Shown: positions 52,212 through 61,228, counted from the stretch's first letter. The stretch: 64,000 bases of DNA from Bradyrhizobium cytisi (GCF_008123515.1 NZ_VSSR01000024.1:1-64000), one strand, 5' to 3'. Translations and numbers: made by a program. Notes: a model not told the origin generated them from the sequence alone.

Positions 52212-53885
52212 TCACAGCGCCGGCTGAAACGAATCTGCCCGCGCCATCCGCCAGGCGTCGCCGAACCGCGGATCTTCCGTCCCTTCGAGCAGCTCGCCCG
52301 GGCGCAGCGCCGGATAGAGCTGTGCGAAGGACTGCACACGGGTCGTCGAGGTCCGCTGGCTGAAATGAACCGGGCGCAGCTCCTGCGGATGGGTGAGACC
52401 GGCCGCCGCGATCAGCTCGGTCAGCGAGTGCAGCGTGGCGCGATGATAATTGTGCACGCGGTCGATCTTGAGCGGCACGTAGAGCGCACGTGCCCGCGTC
52501 GGGTCCTGGGTCGCGACTCCGGTCGGACAGCGGTCGGTGTGGCAGCTCAGCGACTGGATGCAGCCGAGCGAGAACATGAAGCCACGCGCGGAATTGCACC
52601 AGTCGGCGCCGATCGCCATCGCGCGCGCCAGGTCGAAGGCGGTGGCGATCTTGCCGGACGCGCCGATCTTGATGCGGTCGCGGGCATTGATCCCGACCAG
52701 CGCGTTATGGACGAAATTGACGCCCTCGCGCATCGGCATGCCCAGATGATCCATGAACTCCAGCGGCGCAGCACCGGTGCCGCCCTCGTTGCCGTCGACG
52801 ACGATGAAATCGGGATAGATGCCGGTCTCCAGCATCGCCTTGCAGATCGCCAGAAACTCCCAGGGATGGCCGATGCAGAGCTTGAAGCCAGCCGGCTTGC
52901 CGCCGGAGAGCTTTCGCATCTCGGCGATGAACTGCATCATGCCAACAGGCGTCGAGAAGGCGCGATGCGAGGCTGGCGAGATGCAGTCCTCGCCCATGGT
53001 GACGCCGCGGATCTTGGAAATCTCCTCGGAGACCTTCGCCGCCGGCAGCACGCCGCCATGGCCGGGCTTGGCGCCCTGGCTGATCTTGAGCTCGACCATC
53101 TTGATCTGGTCCTGGCTCGCGACGCGCGCGAACGCCTCTGGATCGAAGCTGCCGTCGAGATGACGGCAGCCGAAATAGCCGGAGCCGATCTCCCAGATGA
53201 TGTCGCCGCCCATCTCGGCGTGATAGGGGCTGAAGCCGCCTTCGCCGGTATCATGGGCGAAGCCGCCCTTCTTGGCGCCGGCATTGAGCGCGCGCACCGC
53301 ATTGGGGCTGAGCGCGCCAAAGCTCATCGCCGAGATGTTGAACACTGAGGCCGAATAGGGTTTTGCGCAGTCCGGCCCGCCGATGGTGACACGAAACTTC
53401 TCCTCGGCGTGCGCCTTCGGCGACACCGAGTGATGCATCCACTCATAGCCATCGCGATAGACATCCTCCTGGGTGCCGAACGGACGCTTGTCGAGCTGCA
53501 TCTTGGCGCGCTGATAGACCAGCGCGCGAATGTCGCGCGAGAACGGCATGCCGTCCTTCTCGCTCTCGAAGAAATACTGCCGCATCTCCGGCCTGATCTC
53601 TTCGAGCAGGAAGCGGATATGCGCCGAGATCGGGTAGTTGCGCAGAACCGCATGGCCCTTCTGCATGAGATCGCGGACGCCGAGCAGCGTCAGGGCGCCG
53701 AAGATGCAGATCGGGATCAGCAGGATGTCGAAGATCTTGCGGTCCGCGATGCCGATGCCGATCAGCAATGCGGTGACGACCGCGCAGATCGTCAGGATGA
53801 TGAAGCGCGGCGAGAATGGAAGCAGCAGGGTTTCCATCAGCCCTTCGGGCGAAGCTTGTGTCTTGTTCTCGTTGGCCACGACCAC
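52212..53885 (-). CDS. Membrane-anchored FMN/iron-sulfur glutamate-synthase-like protein
   Basis: 557 residues from a GTG (a second GTG two codons on has better spacing to AGAGGG). Two membrane helices (about 25-67) are followed by the glutamate-synthase central domain (about 150-480): ISAMSFGALSPNAVRALNAGA, TGEGGFSPYH, QIKMVELKISQGAKPGHGG, VVDGNEGGTGAAPLEFMDHLG, IGASGKI, and a 3Fe-4S cysteine set GCIQSLSCHTDRCPTG (about 440-455). No glutaminase domain. Members of this group are of unsettled function; some links to glutamate or methylamine-derived nitrogen exist. Single gene. Confidence 0.92.
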   Translation of the reverse strand: MVVANENKTQASPEGLMETLLLPFSPRFIILTICAVVTALLIGIGIADRKIFDILLIPICIFGALTLLGVRDLMQKGHAVLRNYPISAHIRFLLEEIRPEMRQYFFESEKDGMPFSRDIRALVYQRAKMQLDKRPFGTQEDVYRDGYEWMHHSVSPKAHAEEKFRVTIGGPDCAKPYSASVFNISAMSFGALSPNAVRALNAGAKKGGFAHDTGEGGFSPYHAEMGGDIIWEIGSGYFGCRHLDGSFDPEAFARVASQDQIKMVELKISQGAKPGHGGVLPAAKVSEEISKIRGVTMGEDCISPASHRAFSTPVGMMQFIAEMRKLSGGKPAGFKLCIGHPWEFLAICKAMLETGIYPDFIVVDGNEGGTGAAPLEFMDHLGMPMREGVNFVHNALVGINARDRIKIGASGKIATAFDLARAMAIGADWCNSARGFMFSLGCIQSLSCHTDRCPTGVATQDPTRARALYVPLKIDRVHNYHRATLHSLTELIAAAGLTHPQELRPVHFSQRTSTTRVQSFAQLYPALRPGELLEGTEDPRFGDAWRMARADSFQPAL

Positions 53886-54310
53886 GTCCCTCTCGTCAGG
53901 ATGACGGGGTATGATACGCCCGCGCCGGGTCTATGGATATGACGCGGACCGGTCCTGAGGCTACCGAATCCGCACGCTTCAGATCAATTCCTCCGGATGC
54001 GGGCTTTTTCACTGCAATAGATTCAATGACATGACAAATCAGTGACCAATTCAGTGGCCATGCAGCTGCGCCTCGTGCGGAATCACACCGTGGCGCGCAA
54101 GGCGCAGCTCCCCCACTTCTCGCATCGCAACACCGCTGCGAGATTTTGCCGCGCGCTTATAACAAGGCGCGCGCGGGCGACGCCAATGACAAGGTCGGGG
54201 GAGGATGGTGAGGGTGGTAGTGAGGGTGCGAGCCGAGATGCGAGCCACACTCTCCGCCGTCGTCCCGGGCAAGCGTCAGCGCAGACCCGGGACGGCGGTG
54301 TTGGAGGGTA
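53886..54310. other. Intergenic region, no gene seen
   Basis: 425 bp between two genes on the minus strand. The only clear structure is a short palindromic element near its right end. A 24-codon minus frame (MREVGELRLARHG...) ending near 54050 is not called. Confidence 0.45.
54254..54298. repeat. Short palindromic element related to the 20668-20821 repeat
   Basis: CCGCCGTCGTCCCGGG and CCCGGGACGGCGG pair around CAAGCGTCAGCGCAGA. The motif GTCCCGG.CAAGCG..AGCGCAGA..CCGGGAC matches the left arm of the longer repeat, so it looks like a half-length member. Confidence 0.7.
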
Positions 54311-55084
54311 TCAGCGCTCGACGAACGCCTTCTCGATCACGAAGTGGCCGGGCTTGTTGCCGGAGCCTTCGACGAAATCGCGGCCCTCGAACATCACCTT
54401 GAGCTCTTCGAGCATCGCCGGGCTGCCGCACATCATGATGCGGTCGGTTGCGATGTCGAGCGGGCTCTGGCCGATGTCGTTGAACATCTGCTCGGAGCTG
54501 ATGAGGTCGGTGATGCGGCCGCGATTGCGGAACGGCTCGCGGGTCACGGTCGGATAATAGATCAACTTGTCCGCGAGCAGCTCACCGAACAGCTCGTCCT
54601 CGCGCAAATTCGCGACGAGCTTCTCGCCGTAAGCGAGCTCGGAGACCTGGCGGCAGCCGTGCACCAGCACGATGCTCTCGAACTGGTCATAGACCTCGGG
54701 ATCCTTGATCAGGCTGGCGAAGGGCGCAAGGCCGGTGCCGGTCGAGAGCAGCATCAGCCGCTTGCCGGGGATGAGGTTGTCGGTGATCAGCGTGCCGGTC
54801 GCCTTGCGGCCGACCAGAATGGTGTCGCCTTCCTTGATCCTCTGCAGGCGCGAGGTCAGCGGTCCGTCCTGCACCTTGATCGAGAAGAACTCGAGCTCTT
54901 CCTCGTGATTGGCGCTGGCCATGCTGTAGGCGCGCAGCAGCGGACGGCCATCGACCTCGAGGCCGATCATCGCGAACTGGCCGTTCTGGAAGCGGAAGCC
55001 GGTATCGCGCGTGGCGCGGAAGCTGAACAGCGTGTCGGTCCAGTGCTGGACGGAAAGAACCTTCTCTCGGTAAAACGCGCTCAT
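54311..55084 (-). CDS. fpr: Ferredoxin/flavodoxin-NADP+ reductase
   Basis: 257 residues. FAD site RAYSMAS, NADP site LLSTGTGLAPFASLIKDPEVY, HGCRQVSELAYGEKL, and the C-terminal MMCGSPAMLEELKVMFEGRDFVEGS...GHFVIEKAFVER are the bacterial Fpr subclass signature. It exchanges electrons between NADPH and ferredoxin or flavodoxin in the cytoplasm and helps in oxidative stress. The ATG was chosen at MSAFYREKV; upstream in-frame codons look non-coding. Confidence 0.95.
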   Translation of the reverse strand: MSAFYREKVLSVQHWTDTLFSFRATRDTGFRFQNGQFAMIGLEVDGRPLLRAYSMASANHEEELEFFSIKVQDGPLTSRLQRIKEGDTILVGRKATGTLITDNLIPGKRLMLLSTGTGLAPFASLIKDPEVYDQFESIVLVHGCRQVSELAYGEKLVANLREDELFGELLADKLIYYPTVTREPFRNRGRITDLISSEQMFNDIGQSPLDIATDRIMMCGSPAMLEELKVMFEGRDFVEGSGNKPGHFVIEKAFVER

Positions 55085-55456
55085 GATTTTCGATATTCCG
55101 AATAATTGCGGTTTTAGGGCAAAAGCGTTGCCCGGCCCTGAAAACGGGGCGGACACCATTGCCATGGCGGAGGATTTCGCCTGTGTGATCTACGCCATTG
55201 AGGCCAATAATCAACCTCGTTCCGGATGCAATTGATACCGGTCAATGCGGCATTTGCGGCGGAAATGGCCACACCATTAACGGATCTGCTGTCCGGGCGG
55301 CGCAGAGGGCAATTTCTTTTCCCTTTCGGGCGCAGTTGCAGCACTTAATTTCCATCGCGCTCGCAAAAATTTCATTAAGAATAGCTCTGATTTTCACCCC
55401 GGCTTGGCGCCATTTCCCGCATTTTTGCGGCTTTTGGCGACTGGAACGATCTGGAC
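55085..55456. other. Divergent promoter region, no gene seen
   Basis: 372 bp between fpr (minus) and the ATP-grasp gene (plus). The centre is AT-richer than the surroundings (for example CTTAATTTCC, AAAATTTCATTAAGAATAG), consistent with promoters, but I cannot assign boxes. Confidence 0.45.
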
Positions 55457-56260
55457 ATGACAAGCGGCGAGCGGATCTTCGTCCAAGCGATCAGGAGCTA
55501 TGGCGCGCGTCATAGCATCGACGTCGATGTCCGCCCGGGCGGCTGGCTGATCGCCATGCGTCGCGGCGAGATGCGCCGCTTCGCCTTCGGCTACGATATC
55601 GGCCTCAACAGCGCGATCGCCCATCGCCTTGCCAACGACAAATCGGCGACTGCCGAGACGCTGTCGCTTGGATGCGTCCCCTGCATTCCGCATCACCTCT
55701 TCCTCAACCCGAAGCTGGGCAGCAACGTTGTTGATGCCGCCTGGCGAGAGGCCATGCTTGGGCTGCTTCACGACAATCCGCAAGGCGTGGTGGTGAAGCC
55801 CAACGAGGGGACGTCGGGACGATCGGTCTTCAAGGTGACGACAGAGACCGAACTCGACCACGCGGCCGGCGAGGTCTTTTCGATGAGCACAGGGCTCGTG
55901 ATCTCGCCTTATGTCGAGATCGAGGACGAGGTCCGTGTGATCCTGCTCGATGACGTCCCCCGCATCGTCTACAGCAAGCAGCGCGGCTCGGATTGGCGGC
56001 ACAATCTTGACGCCGGCGCCAAGCCCGTGCTGCTGGAGGACGACGAGGTCCGCGCGGCCTGCGTGAAGCTCGCGGTCGATGCCGCGAACGCAATCGACAT
56101 CGCCTTCGCGTCGATCGATGTGGTCCGCGTCGATGCCGACTGGCGCGTGCTGGAAATCAATTCCGGCGTGATGATGGAAGCGCTGGCGAAGCTGCATCCG
56201 GAGCTGGTGCAGGCGACTTATGATGCGGCGCTGGATCGGGTGTTTGGGGAACACAAATAG
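55457..56260 (+). CDS. Orphan ATP-grasp family protein
   Basis: 267 residues. ATP-grasp features: VVVKPNEGTSGRSVFKV (about 115-131, the nucleotide lysine and glycine-rich loop), EIEDEVRVILLDDVPRIVYSKQR (about 154-176), and a C-terminal IDVVRVDADWRVLEINSGVMME (about 217-238), with Asp and Glu-x-Asn for Mg2+. This is closest to RimK/D-Ala-D-Ala-ligase-like carboxylate-amine ligases. The N-terminal part has FGYDIGLNSAIAHRLANDK and two close cysteines (GCVPC). No partner genes reveal the substrate; proteins of this kind serve in peptide-like natural products, coenzyme tails or protein modification. Confidence 0.8.
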   Translation: MTSGERIFVQAIRSYGARHSIDVDVRPGGWLIAMRRGEMRRFAFGYDIGLNSAIAHRLANDKSATAETLSLGCVPCIPHHLFLNPKLGSNVVDAAWREAMLGLLHDNPQGVVVKPNEGTSGRSVFKVTTETELDHAAGEVFSMSTGLVISPYVEIEDEVRVILLDDVPRIVYSKQRGSDWRHNLDAGAKPVLLEDDEVRAACVKLAVDAANAIDIAFASIDVVRVDADWRVLEINSGVMMEALAKLHPELVQATYDAALDRVFGEHK

Positions 56261-56274
56261 CCGCGGACTCAATT

Positions 56275-56309
56275 CACCCTCCCCTGGAGGGACCTGGAGG
56301 GGGAGGGTA
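56275..56309. terminator. Palindromic element between convergent genes (repeat or two-way terminator)
   Basis: ACCCTCCCCTGGAGG and CCTGGAGGGGGAGGGT form an imperfect hairpin between two converging genes; AAAAG follows on one side, T-rich on the other strand. The CACCCTCCCCTGGAGGG motif is also a common dispersed repeat in Bradyrhizobium. Confidence 0.55.
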
Positions 56310-56322
56310 AAAGAGACCGCCA

Positions 56323-57243
56323 TCAATTATTCGCGCTCGCGGAATCGTCCATCGCCTTGAAGGCTTCTTCCAGCTGCAGCGAGATCGGCACGTTCATCCG
56401 CTCGCCGGTCGGCATCCGCGCGACAAACCATTTGTTGTAGAGCGGCACGAGGTCGTGGTTGGAGCCGAGCTTGCGGAAGGTGCGGTCCACCACGGCTGAG
56501 AGTTGCGGCTCGCCCTTGCGGAACATGATGCCGTAGGGGTCGTACGACAGGAAGTCGCCGGTGACGCGGAACTTGTCCTGCGCCTTGTGGCGGACGATCA
56601 GGCCCGAGAGGAGAATGTCGTCGGTCGCGAAGGCGTCGGCCTTGCCGTCGACCAGCATCTGGTACGACTGCTCGTGATCGGCACCGACGACGATGTTCAG
56701 CCCCAGCGAGGATTTCTTGTCCGCGGCCTGGATCGCCTGCTCGTTGGTGGTGCCCTTCGTCACCACGATGGTCTTGCCCTTGAGATCAGTCAGCGACTGG
56801 ACGCTGGACGCCTTCGGCACCATCAGCTTGGTGCCGGCGACGAACATCAGTGGCGAGAACGCCACCCGCTTGCCGCGCTCGGAATTGGCCGTGGTCGAGC
56901 CGCATTCCAGATCGATCTTGTTCTGGAGCACGGCGTCGATACGGTCGTCCGACGTGACCTTGACGTAGTCGATCTTCAGATTGGGATCGTCGACCTCGAC
57001 GCCGATCTCCTCGACGATAGCCTCACAGAGTTCGAGGCTGTAGCCGATCGGACGATTGGCCTGGTCGAGGAAGGAGAACGGCGGCGAGCTTTCGCGATAG
57101 CCGAGCCGCACGGTGTGCGCGTTCTTGATGGCGAGCAGCGTCGGGCTAAGCCCCTCGCTGCCGCCGGTCTGGGCGCAGGCGGCCGTAGCCAGCAGACATG
57201 CTGCCAGCAACAGGCTGCCCGAAATCGCCGTCAAAGGGCGCAT
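56323..57243 (-). CDS. Amino-acid ABC-type periplasmic binding protein (glutamate/aspartate type)
   Basis: 306 residues with a signal peptide ending TAACAQT (a Cys near the cleavage point could also make it a lipoprotein). RLGYRESSPPFSFLDQANRPIGYSLELCEAI, RIDAVLQNKIDLECGSTTANSERGKRVAFS and GKTIVVTKGTTNEQ are the GltI/SBP_bac_3 pattern for Glu/Asp. No ABC permease or ATPase follows. Instead it starts 12 bp after the stop of a DAACS symporter gene, in the same direction, so both are probably one operon. Confidence 0.93.
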   Translation of the reverse strand: MRPLTAISGSLLLAACLLATAACAQTGGSEGLSPTLLAIKNAHTVRLGYRESSPPFSFLDQANRPIGYSLELCEAIVEEIGVEVDDPNLKIDYVKVTSDDRIDAVLQNKIDLECGSTTANSERGKRVAFSPLMFVAGTKLMVPKASSVQSLTDLKGKTIVVTKGTTNEQAIQAADKKSSLGLNIVVGADHEQSYQMLVDGKADAFATDDILLSGLIVRHKAQDKFRVTGDFLSYDPYGIMFRKGEPQLSAVVDRTFRKLGSNHDLVPLYNKWFVARMPTGERMNVPISLQLEEAFKAMDDSASANN

Positions 57244-57255
57244 GAAGCACTCCCG

Positions 57256-58551
57256 TCAGTGGCCGGCCATCGCAGGCACTTCGCCCGGCACCATGTCGCC
57301 GGGCACGACATCGCCAGCTCCGAGCTCGTGCTCGGGTCCGAGCTCGCCTTCCCACTTCGCCACGACCGAGGTCGCCAGCGTGTTGCCGATCACGTTGGTA
57401 GCGCTGCGGCCCATGTCGAGGAAAGTGTCGATGCCCATGATCATCAGCAGCCCCGCCTCGGGGATGTTGAACTGCGACAGCGTCGAGGCGATCACGACAA
57501 GGGAGGCGCGCGGCACGCCGGCGACGCCCTTCGAGGTGATCATCAGGGTCGCCAGCATCGCCAGCTGCGTGCCGAGCGGCATGTCGATGTGGTAGCTCTG
57601 CGCGATGAAGATGCTCGCGAAGGTGCAGTACATCATCGTGCCGTCGAGGTTGAAGGAATAGCCGAGCGGCAGCACGAAGCTCGAGATTCGCGACGAGGCG
57701 CCGAACTTGTTCAGTCCTTCCAGCGTCTTCGGATAGGCCGCTTCCGAGCTCGCGGTGGAGAACGCGATCATCAGCGGCTCGCGGATCAGCCTGAGCAGAT
57801 GGCTGTAGCGCGGCCCGATCACGATGAAGCCGACCATCACCAGGATGCCCCAGAGGATGAAGAGCGAGAGATAGAAGCCGCCCATGAACACGATGAGCTT
57901 CCAGAGCACTAGCAGGCCGTTCTTGGCGACGGTCGCGGTGATCGCGGCCCAGACCGCGAACGGCGCGAACAGCATCACATAGCTCGTGACCTTCAGCATG
58001 ATGTGGCCGAGATCGTCGATCAGCGCCAGGATCTGCTTGGAGCGCTCCGGCAGCGCACCCATCGCCACCGAGAAGAACACGGCGAAGATCACGATCTGGA
58101 GGATCTCGTTCTGTGCCATCGCATCCGCGATCGAGGTCGGGATCAGATGGGTCAGGAATTTCTCGATCGAGAAGGCGGAGACCGGCAGGCCGGTCGACTG
58201 CGCCTTGTCAGGCAGCGTGCCGGGGAAGTTGGCGCCGGGCTGGAGCAGGTTGACCATGACGAGGCCGAGCATCAGCGACACGAAGGAAGCGCTGACGAAC
58301 CAGCCCATGGTCTTGGCGAAGATGCGGCCGAGCTTGGAGCCCGAACCCATATGGGCGATGCCGCCGACCAGGGTCGCAAACACCAGCGGCGCGATGATCA
58401 TCTTGATCAGGCGCAGGAAGATCACGGCGATCAGGTTGATGGACGAGGCCCAATCTCCACGCGTATCCGGCAGGAAATTGTAAATCGCCGAGCCCATGAT
58501 GATGCCCAGCACCATCGCCGCCAAAATGTATTGCGTAAACCTGTTCGACAT
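57256..58551 (-). CDS. Dicarboxylate/amino acid:cation symporter (DAACS; DctA/GltP family)
   Basis: 431 residues with eight membrane helices and two hairpins. AFSTASSEAAYPKTLE (serine-rich HP1), YSFNLDGTMMYCTFASIF (NMDGT-like form) and SKGVAGVPRASLVVI (HP2) with MGIDTFLDMGRSATNVIGN, the substrate-binding helix, are intact. It imports C4-dicarboxylates or acidic amino acids with Na+ or H+. The C-terminal tail is Glu/Pro-rich (ELGPEHELGAGDVVPGDMVPG). ATG with GGGGG upstream. First gene of a pair with an ABC-type Glu/Asp-binding protein. Confidence 0.94.
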   Translation of the reverse strand: MSNRFTQYILAAMVLGIIMGSAIYNFLPDTRGDWASSINLIAVIFLRLIKMIIAPLVFATLVGGIAHMGSGSKLGRIFAKTMGWFVSASFVSLMLGLVMVNLLQPGANFPGTLPDKAQSTGLPVSAFSIEKFLTHLIPTSIADAMAQNEILQIVIFAVFFSVAMGALPERSKQILALIDDLGHIMLKVTSYVMLFAPFAVWAAITATVAKNGLLVLWKLIVFMGGFYLSLFILWGILVMVGFIVIGPRYSHLLRLIREPLMIAFSTASSEAAYPKTLEGLNKFGASSRISSFVLPLGYSFNLDGTMMYCTFASIFIAQSYHIDMPLGTQLAMLATLMITSKGVAGVPRASLVVIASTLSQFNIPEAGLLMIMGIDTFLDMGRSATNVIGNTLATSVVAKWEGELGPEHELGAGDVVPGDMVPGEVPAMAGH

Positions 58552-58761
58552 CAATGACCCCCACTACACCGACCGCTTCATGATGTCGCAGATATGACGG
58601 CGACGCAACACGCTTTGCGTGCGCTCCCTTGAGCCGGATGTTCCCGTTGCGAAACCGAACGCCGCGATCTAGCCTTCATGCAGCGCACAACGAATGCGGC
58701 TTGCTCGTTTTGTTTGCGGCAACTGCATCAATAAACGTCAAGCAATGAGAGAGGGAACACC

Positions 58762-59763
58762 ATGACCGGAAGCCGCAATCGCCAAATTCTTCTGGTGGAA
58801 AAGCCCAGCGGCAAGCTCGGCCCCGAGCATTTCAAGATGGTCGAGAGCGCATTGCCGGAACCGAAGGACGGCGAGGCGTTGCTACACGTGCGTTACATCT
58901 CGCTCGACGCCGCCAATCGCGCCTGGATGCACGGGGCGACGTATCGTTCGGCCGTGGAGGCGAACAGCGTGATGGCCGGCGGCGCCATTGCCGAGGTCAT
59001 CAGCTCGAAAGCGCCAGAGCTTGCTCCGGGCGACATCGTGTTCGGTGACACCGGCTGGCAGGAGTTTGCCGCAGTGCCCGCAAAGCATTTGGCGAAAATG
59101 CCGAAGCTGGAGCCGATGACGCATCTGCTCAGCGTGTTCGGCATCGCCGGCCTCACCGCCTATTTCGGCCTGCTCGAGGTCGGCAAGCCCAGGGAAGGCG
59201 AGACCGTCGTGGTCTCGGCGGCCGCGGGCTCGGTCGGCTCGATCGTCGGGCAGATCGCCAAGATCAAGGGATGCCGCGTCATCGGCATCGCCGGCGGCGC
59301 CGACAAATGCCACTGGCTGACCTCCGAGCTCGGCTTCGATGCGGCTGTCGACTACAAGGACGGCGCCGTGTTCAAGGCGCTGCGCGCGGCCGCACCAAAG
59401 GGCATCGACGTCTATTTCGACAATGTCGGCGGCGACATTCTGGAAGCCTGCATTCCGCAGATGAACAATTACGGCCGCATCGCCTGCTGCGGTGCGATCT
59501 CGCAGTATGACGGGACGCCGTCGGCACACGGCCCGCGCGGCGTGCCCGGCCTGATCGTGGTGAAGCGGCTCGTGATGCAGGGCTTCATCGTGATGGACTA
59601 CATGAAGGAGAGCCAGCGCGCCCTTGCCGATCTCCAGACCTGGGTAAAATCCGGCAAGCTGAAGGTACAGGAAGACGTCATCGATGGATTGCAGAACACG
59701 CCGAAGGCGCTGATCGGATTGCTCGCGGGTGAAAACCGCGGCAAGCGCATGGTCAGGCTGTAG
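58762..59763 (+). CDS. NADP-dependent MDR oxidoreductase (curcumin/leukotriene B4 reductase-like)
   Basis: 333 residues. N-terminal GroES-like part (EALLHVRYISLDAANRAWM, VMAGGAIAEVISSKAPELAPGDIVFGDTGWQEF) and a Rossmann part with VSAAAGSVGSIVGQIAKIKG (about 149-168). YFDNVGGDILEACIPQMNNYGRIACCGAISQYD is the zinc-free PTGR/CurA subgroup, which reduces alpha,beta-unsaturated ketones or aldehydes with NADPH. GAGAGGG precedes the ATG. Single gene. Confidence 0.93.
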   Translation: MTGSRNRQILLVEKPSGKLGPEHFKMVESALPEPKDGEALLHVRYISLDAANRAWMHGATYRSAVEANSVMAGGAIAEVISSKAPELAPGDIVFGDTGWQEFAAVPAKHLAKMPKLEPMTHLLSVFGIAGLTAYFGLLEVGKPREGETVVVSAAAGSVGSIVGQIAKIKGCRVIGIAGGADKCHWLTSELGFDAAVDYKDGAVFKALRAAAPKGIDVYFDNVGGDILEACIPQMNNYGRIACCGAISQYDGTPSAHGPRGVPGLIVVKRLVMQGFIVMDYMKESQRALADLQTWVKSGKLKVQEDVIDGLQNTPKALIGLLAGENRGKRMVRL

Positions 59764-59915
59764 AGACGTAGTTACGTCGCAATTCCACGCCTATTATCTA
59801 CTTGCGGTAGTGGCCGAAGCGGCCAAGGATGGCGCGCGCAGCATCACCCGCGACGATTGCTTACATCACTTTTAATAAGGCGTCGGCACTACCGACAGGG
59901 CAGGAATTCACCCCG

Positions 59916-60758
59916 ATGTTCAACACATTGAAACATGTTTCGACGCGGAGGGCGTTGCTCGCCGCAGCACTCTTCGCAACTGCAACAAGCGCATTCGCGC
60001 AAGCGCCGACCGAGGCTCAGAAGAGCGCGATCCGCTCCGCATGCCGCTCGGATTTCATGGCGCATTGCGCGAGCGTCACGCCGGGCGGCGCCGAGGCGTA
60101 TCAATGTCTGCAGAAGAACATGTCCGGCCTGTCCTCCGGGTGCCAAACCGCGGTTCGTGCGATCGAGCCTGCCGCGGTTCCGAAGGCCGAAGCTGCTCCT
60201 GCCGCGCCGAAGACCGAAGCTGCCCCCAAGGCAGAAGCGCCGCCTGCCGCATCGAAGGCTGAGTCCGCACCCGCAGCAAAGCCGGCAGCCGCGGCGCCGA
60301 AGGCCGCCGCCGCCAAGCAGCCGAGCAGCGCGCAAATTGCTGCGGTCAAGAGCGCATGCCGCGCCGATTATCCCAAGGTTTGCGCCAGCGTGCCGCCGGG
60401 CGGCGCTCCCGCACTCGAATGCCTGGAGAAGAACAAGGCCGGGGTTTCGGCGGCTTGCGCGAAGGCCGTGACCGCTGCGACCGGTGGCGGCGGTGCAACA
60501 GCGACGGCCGCGCCCGCAGCTGCTGCCGCGCCGGCTTCCGGAGCCGCGCCGGCGGCCGCACCCGCCGCGATCGTATTGCGCCCACTGCGGCCGCGCGAAG
60601 AGCTGTTCATCGTCCGCTCCGCCTGCGGCGCCGACATCCGCACGCTCTGCGCCGGCGTCCAGCCCGGTGGCGGCCGCATCGTGCAATGCGTTGCTAGCAA
60701 CGCGGCGTCGCTCTCGCCCGGCTGCAAGGATGTGCTTGCGCCGTTTGCTGCGCGATGA
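59916..60758 (+). CDS. Exported protein with three Cys-rich (Golgi CR1-like) repeats
   Basis: 280 residues with a signal peptide (ending TSAFAQAP). Three copies of a four-cysteine unit C-(7)-C-(12)-C-(10/11)-C with VxPGGxxxLxCLxxN (about 40-80, 145-190, 230-275) are joined by Ala/Pro/Lys-rich linkers (PKAEAAPAAPKTEAAPKAEA). Each unit resembles PF00839-type Cys-rich repeats found in eukaryotic Golgi protein GLG1 and in many rhizobial exported proteins. Function unknown; disulfide-bonded periplasmic or surface protein likely. ATG set at MFNTLKHVS, where the signal peptide begins. Confidence 0.85.
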   Translation: MFNTLKHVSTRRALLAAALFATATSAFAQAPTEAQKSAIRSACRSDFMAHCASVTPGGAEAYQCLQKNMSGLSSGCQTAVRAIEPAAVPKAEAAPAAPKTEAAPKAEAPPAASKAESAPAAKPAAAAPKAAAAKQPSSAQIAAVKSACRADYPKVCASVPPGGAPALECLEKNKAGVSAACAKAVTAATGGGGATATAAPAAAAAPASGAAPAAAPAAIVLRPLRPREELFIVRSACGADIRTLCAGVQPGGGRIVQCVASNAASLSPGCKDVLAPFAAR

Positions 60759-60856
60759 GCAGCGCGCAGCTCACGGCGCGCGTGAATTTTCGCGCCTCTT
60801 GCGACTAACCTTTTGCCGACGCCCGATTTCAATCGCGACAAGACCCGGAGAAAGAC

Positions 60857-61066
60857 ATGCGTGCATTCCTGCTCATCGCTTCCGCGCTGCTTGCCTTCGC
60901 AGCGACCATGACCTTCGAGCCGTCTGATGCCAACGCAGTGGTGTGCGCCCGCGGCGTCTACCGCGCCGGTTGCGCCGGACCGAATGGCGCCGTCGTGGTC
61001 CGCAGGCCGGTGGTCCGCTGTACCAGGGTGCTGGTGAACGGGGTCTACGTGAAGCGCTGCGTCTGA
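60857..61066 (+). CDS. Small exported Cys-containing protein (69 aa)
   Basis: Signal peptide (about 1-27, ending PSDANA), then VVCARGVYRAGCAGPNGAVVV and a tail VVRCTRVLVNGVYVKRCV with four cysteines in the mature chain, enough for two disulfides. GGAGA lies 6 bases before the ATG. A family of short rhizobial exported proteins of unknown role; it may be co-expressed with the Cys-rich repeat gene 98 bp upstream. Confidence 0.8.
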   Translation: MRAFLLIASALLAFAATMTFEPSDANAVVCARGVYRAGCAGPNGAVVVRRPVVRCTRVLVNGVYVKRCV

Positions 61067-61228
61067 CGCGCGGGTGGTCAACCCAATGCGGTTTGGCTAT
61101 GGTTCGCAACTGACGGTTTCGGGCACGCGCAAGACGGTTGCCCGCGGCCGTGCTGCGGCGCACCTCGCCTTGTCGATAATTCCGCTGGCGTGGGAAGCCG
61201 GGGCCCATTAGTCTACCCTGAGATAGTA

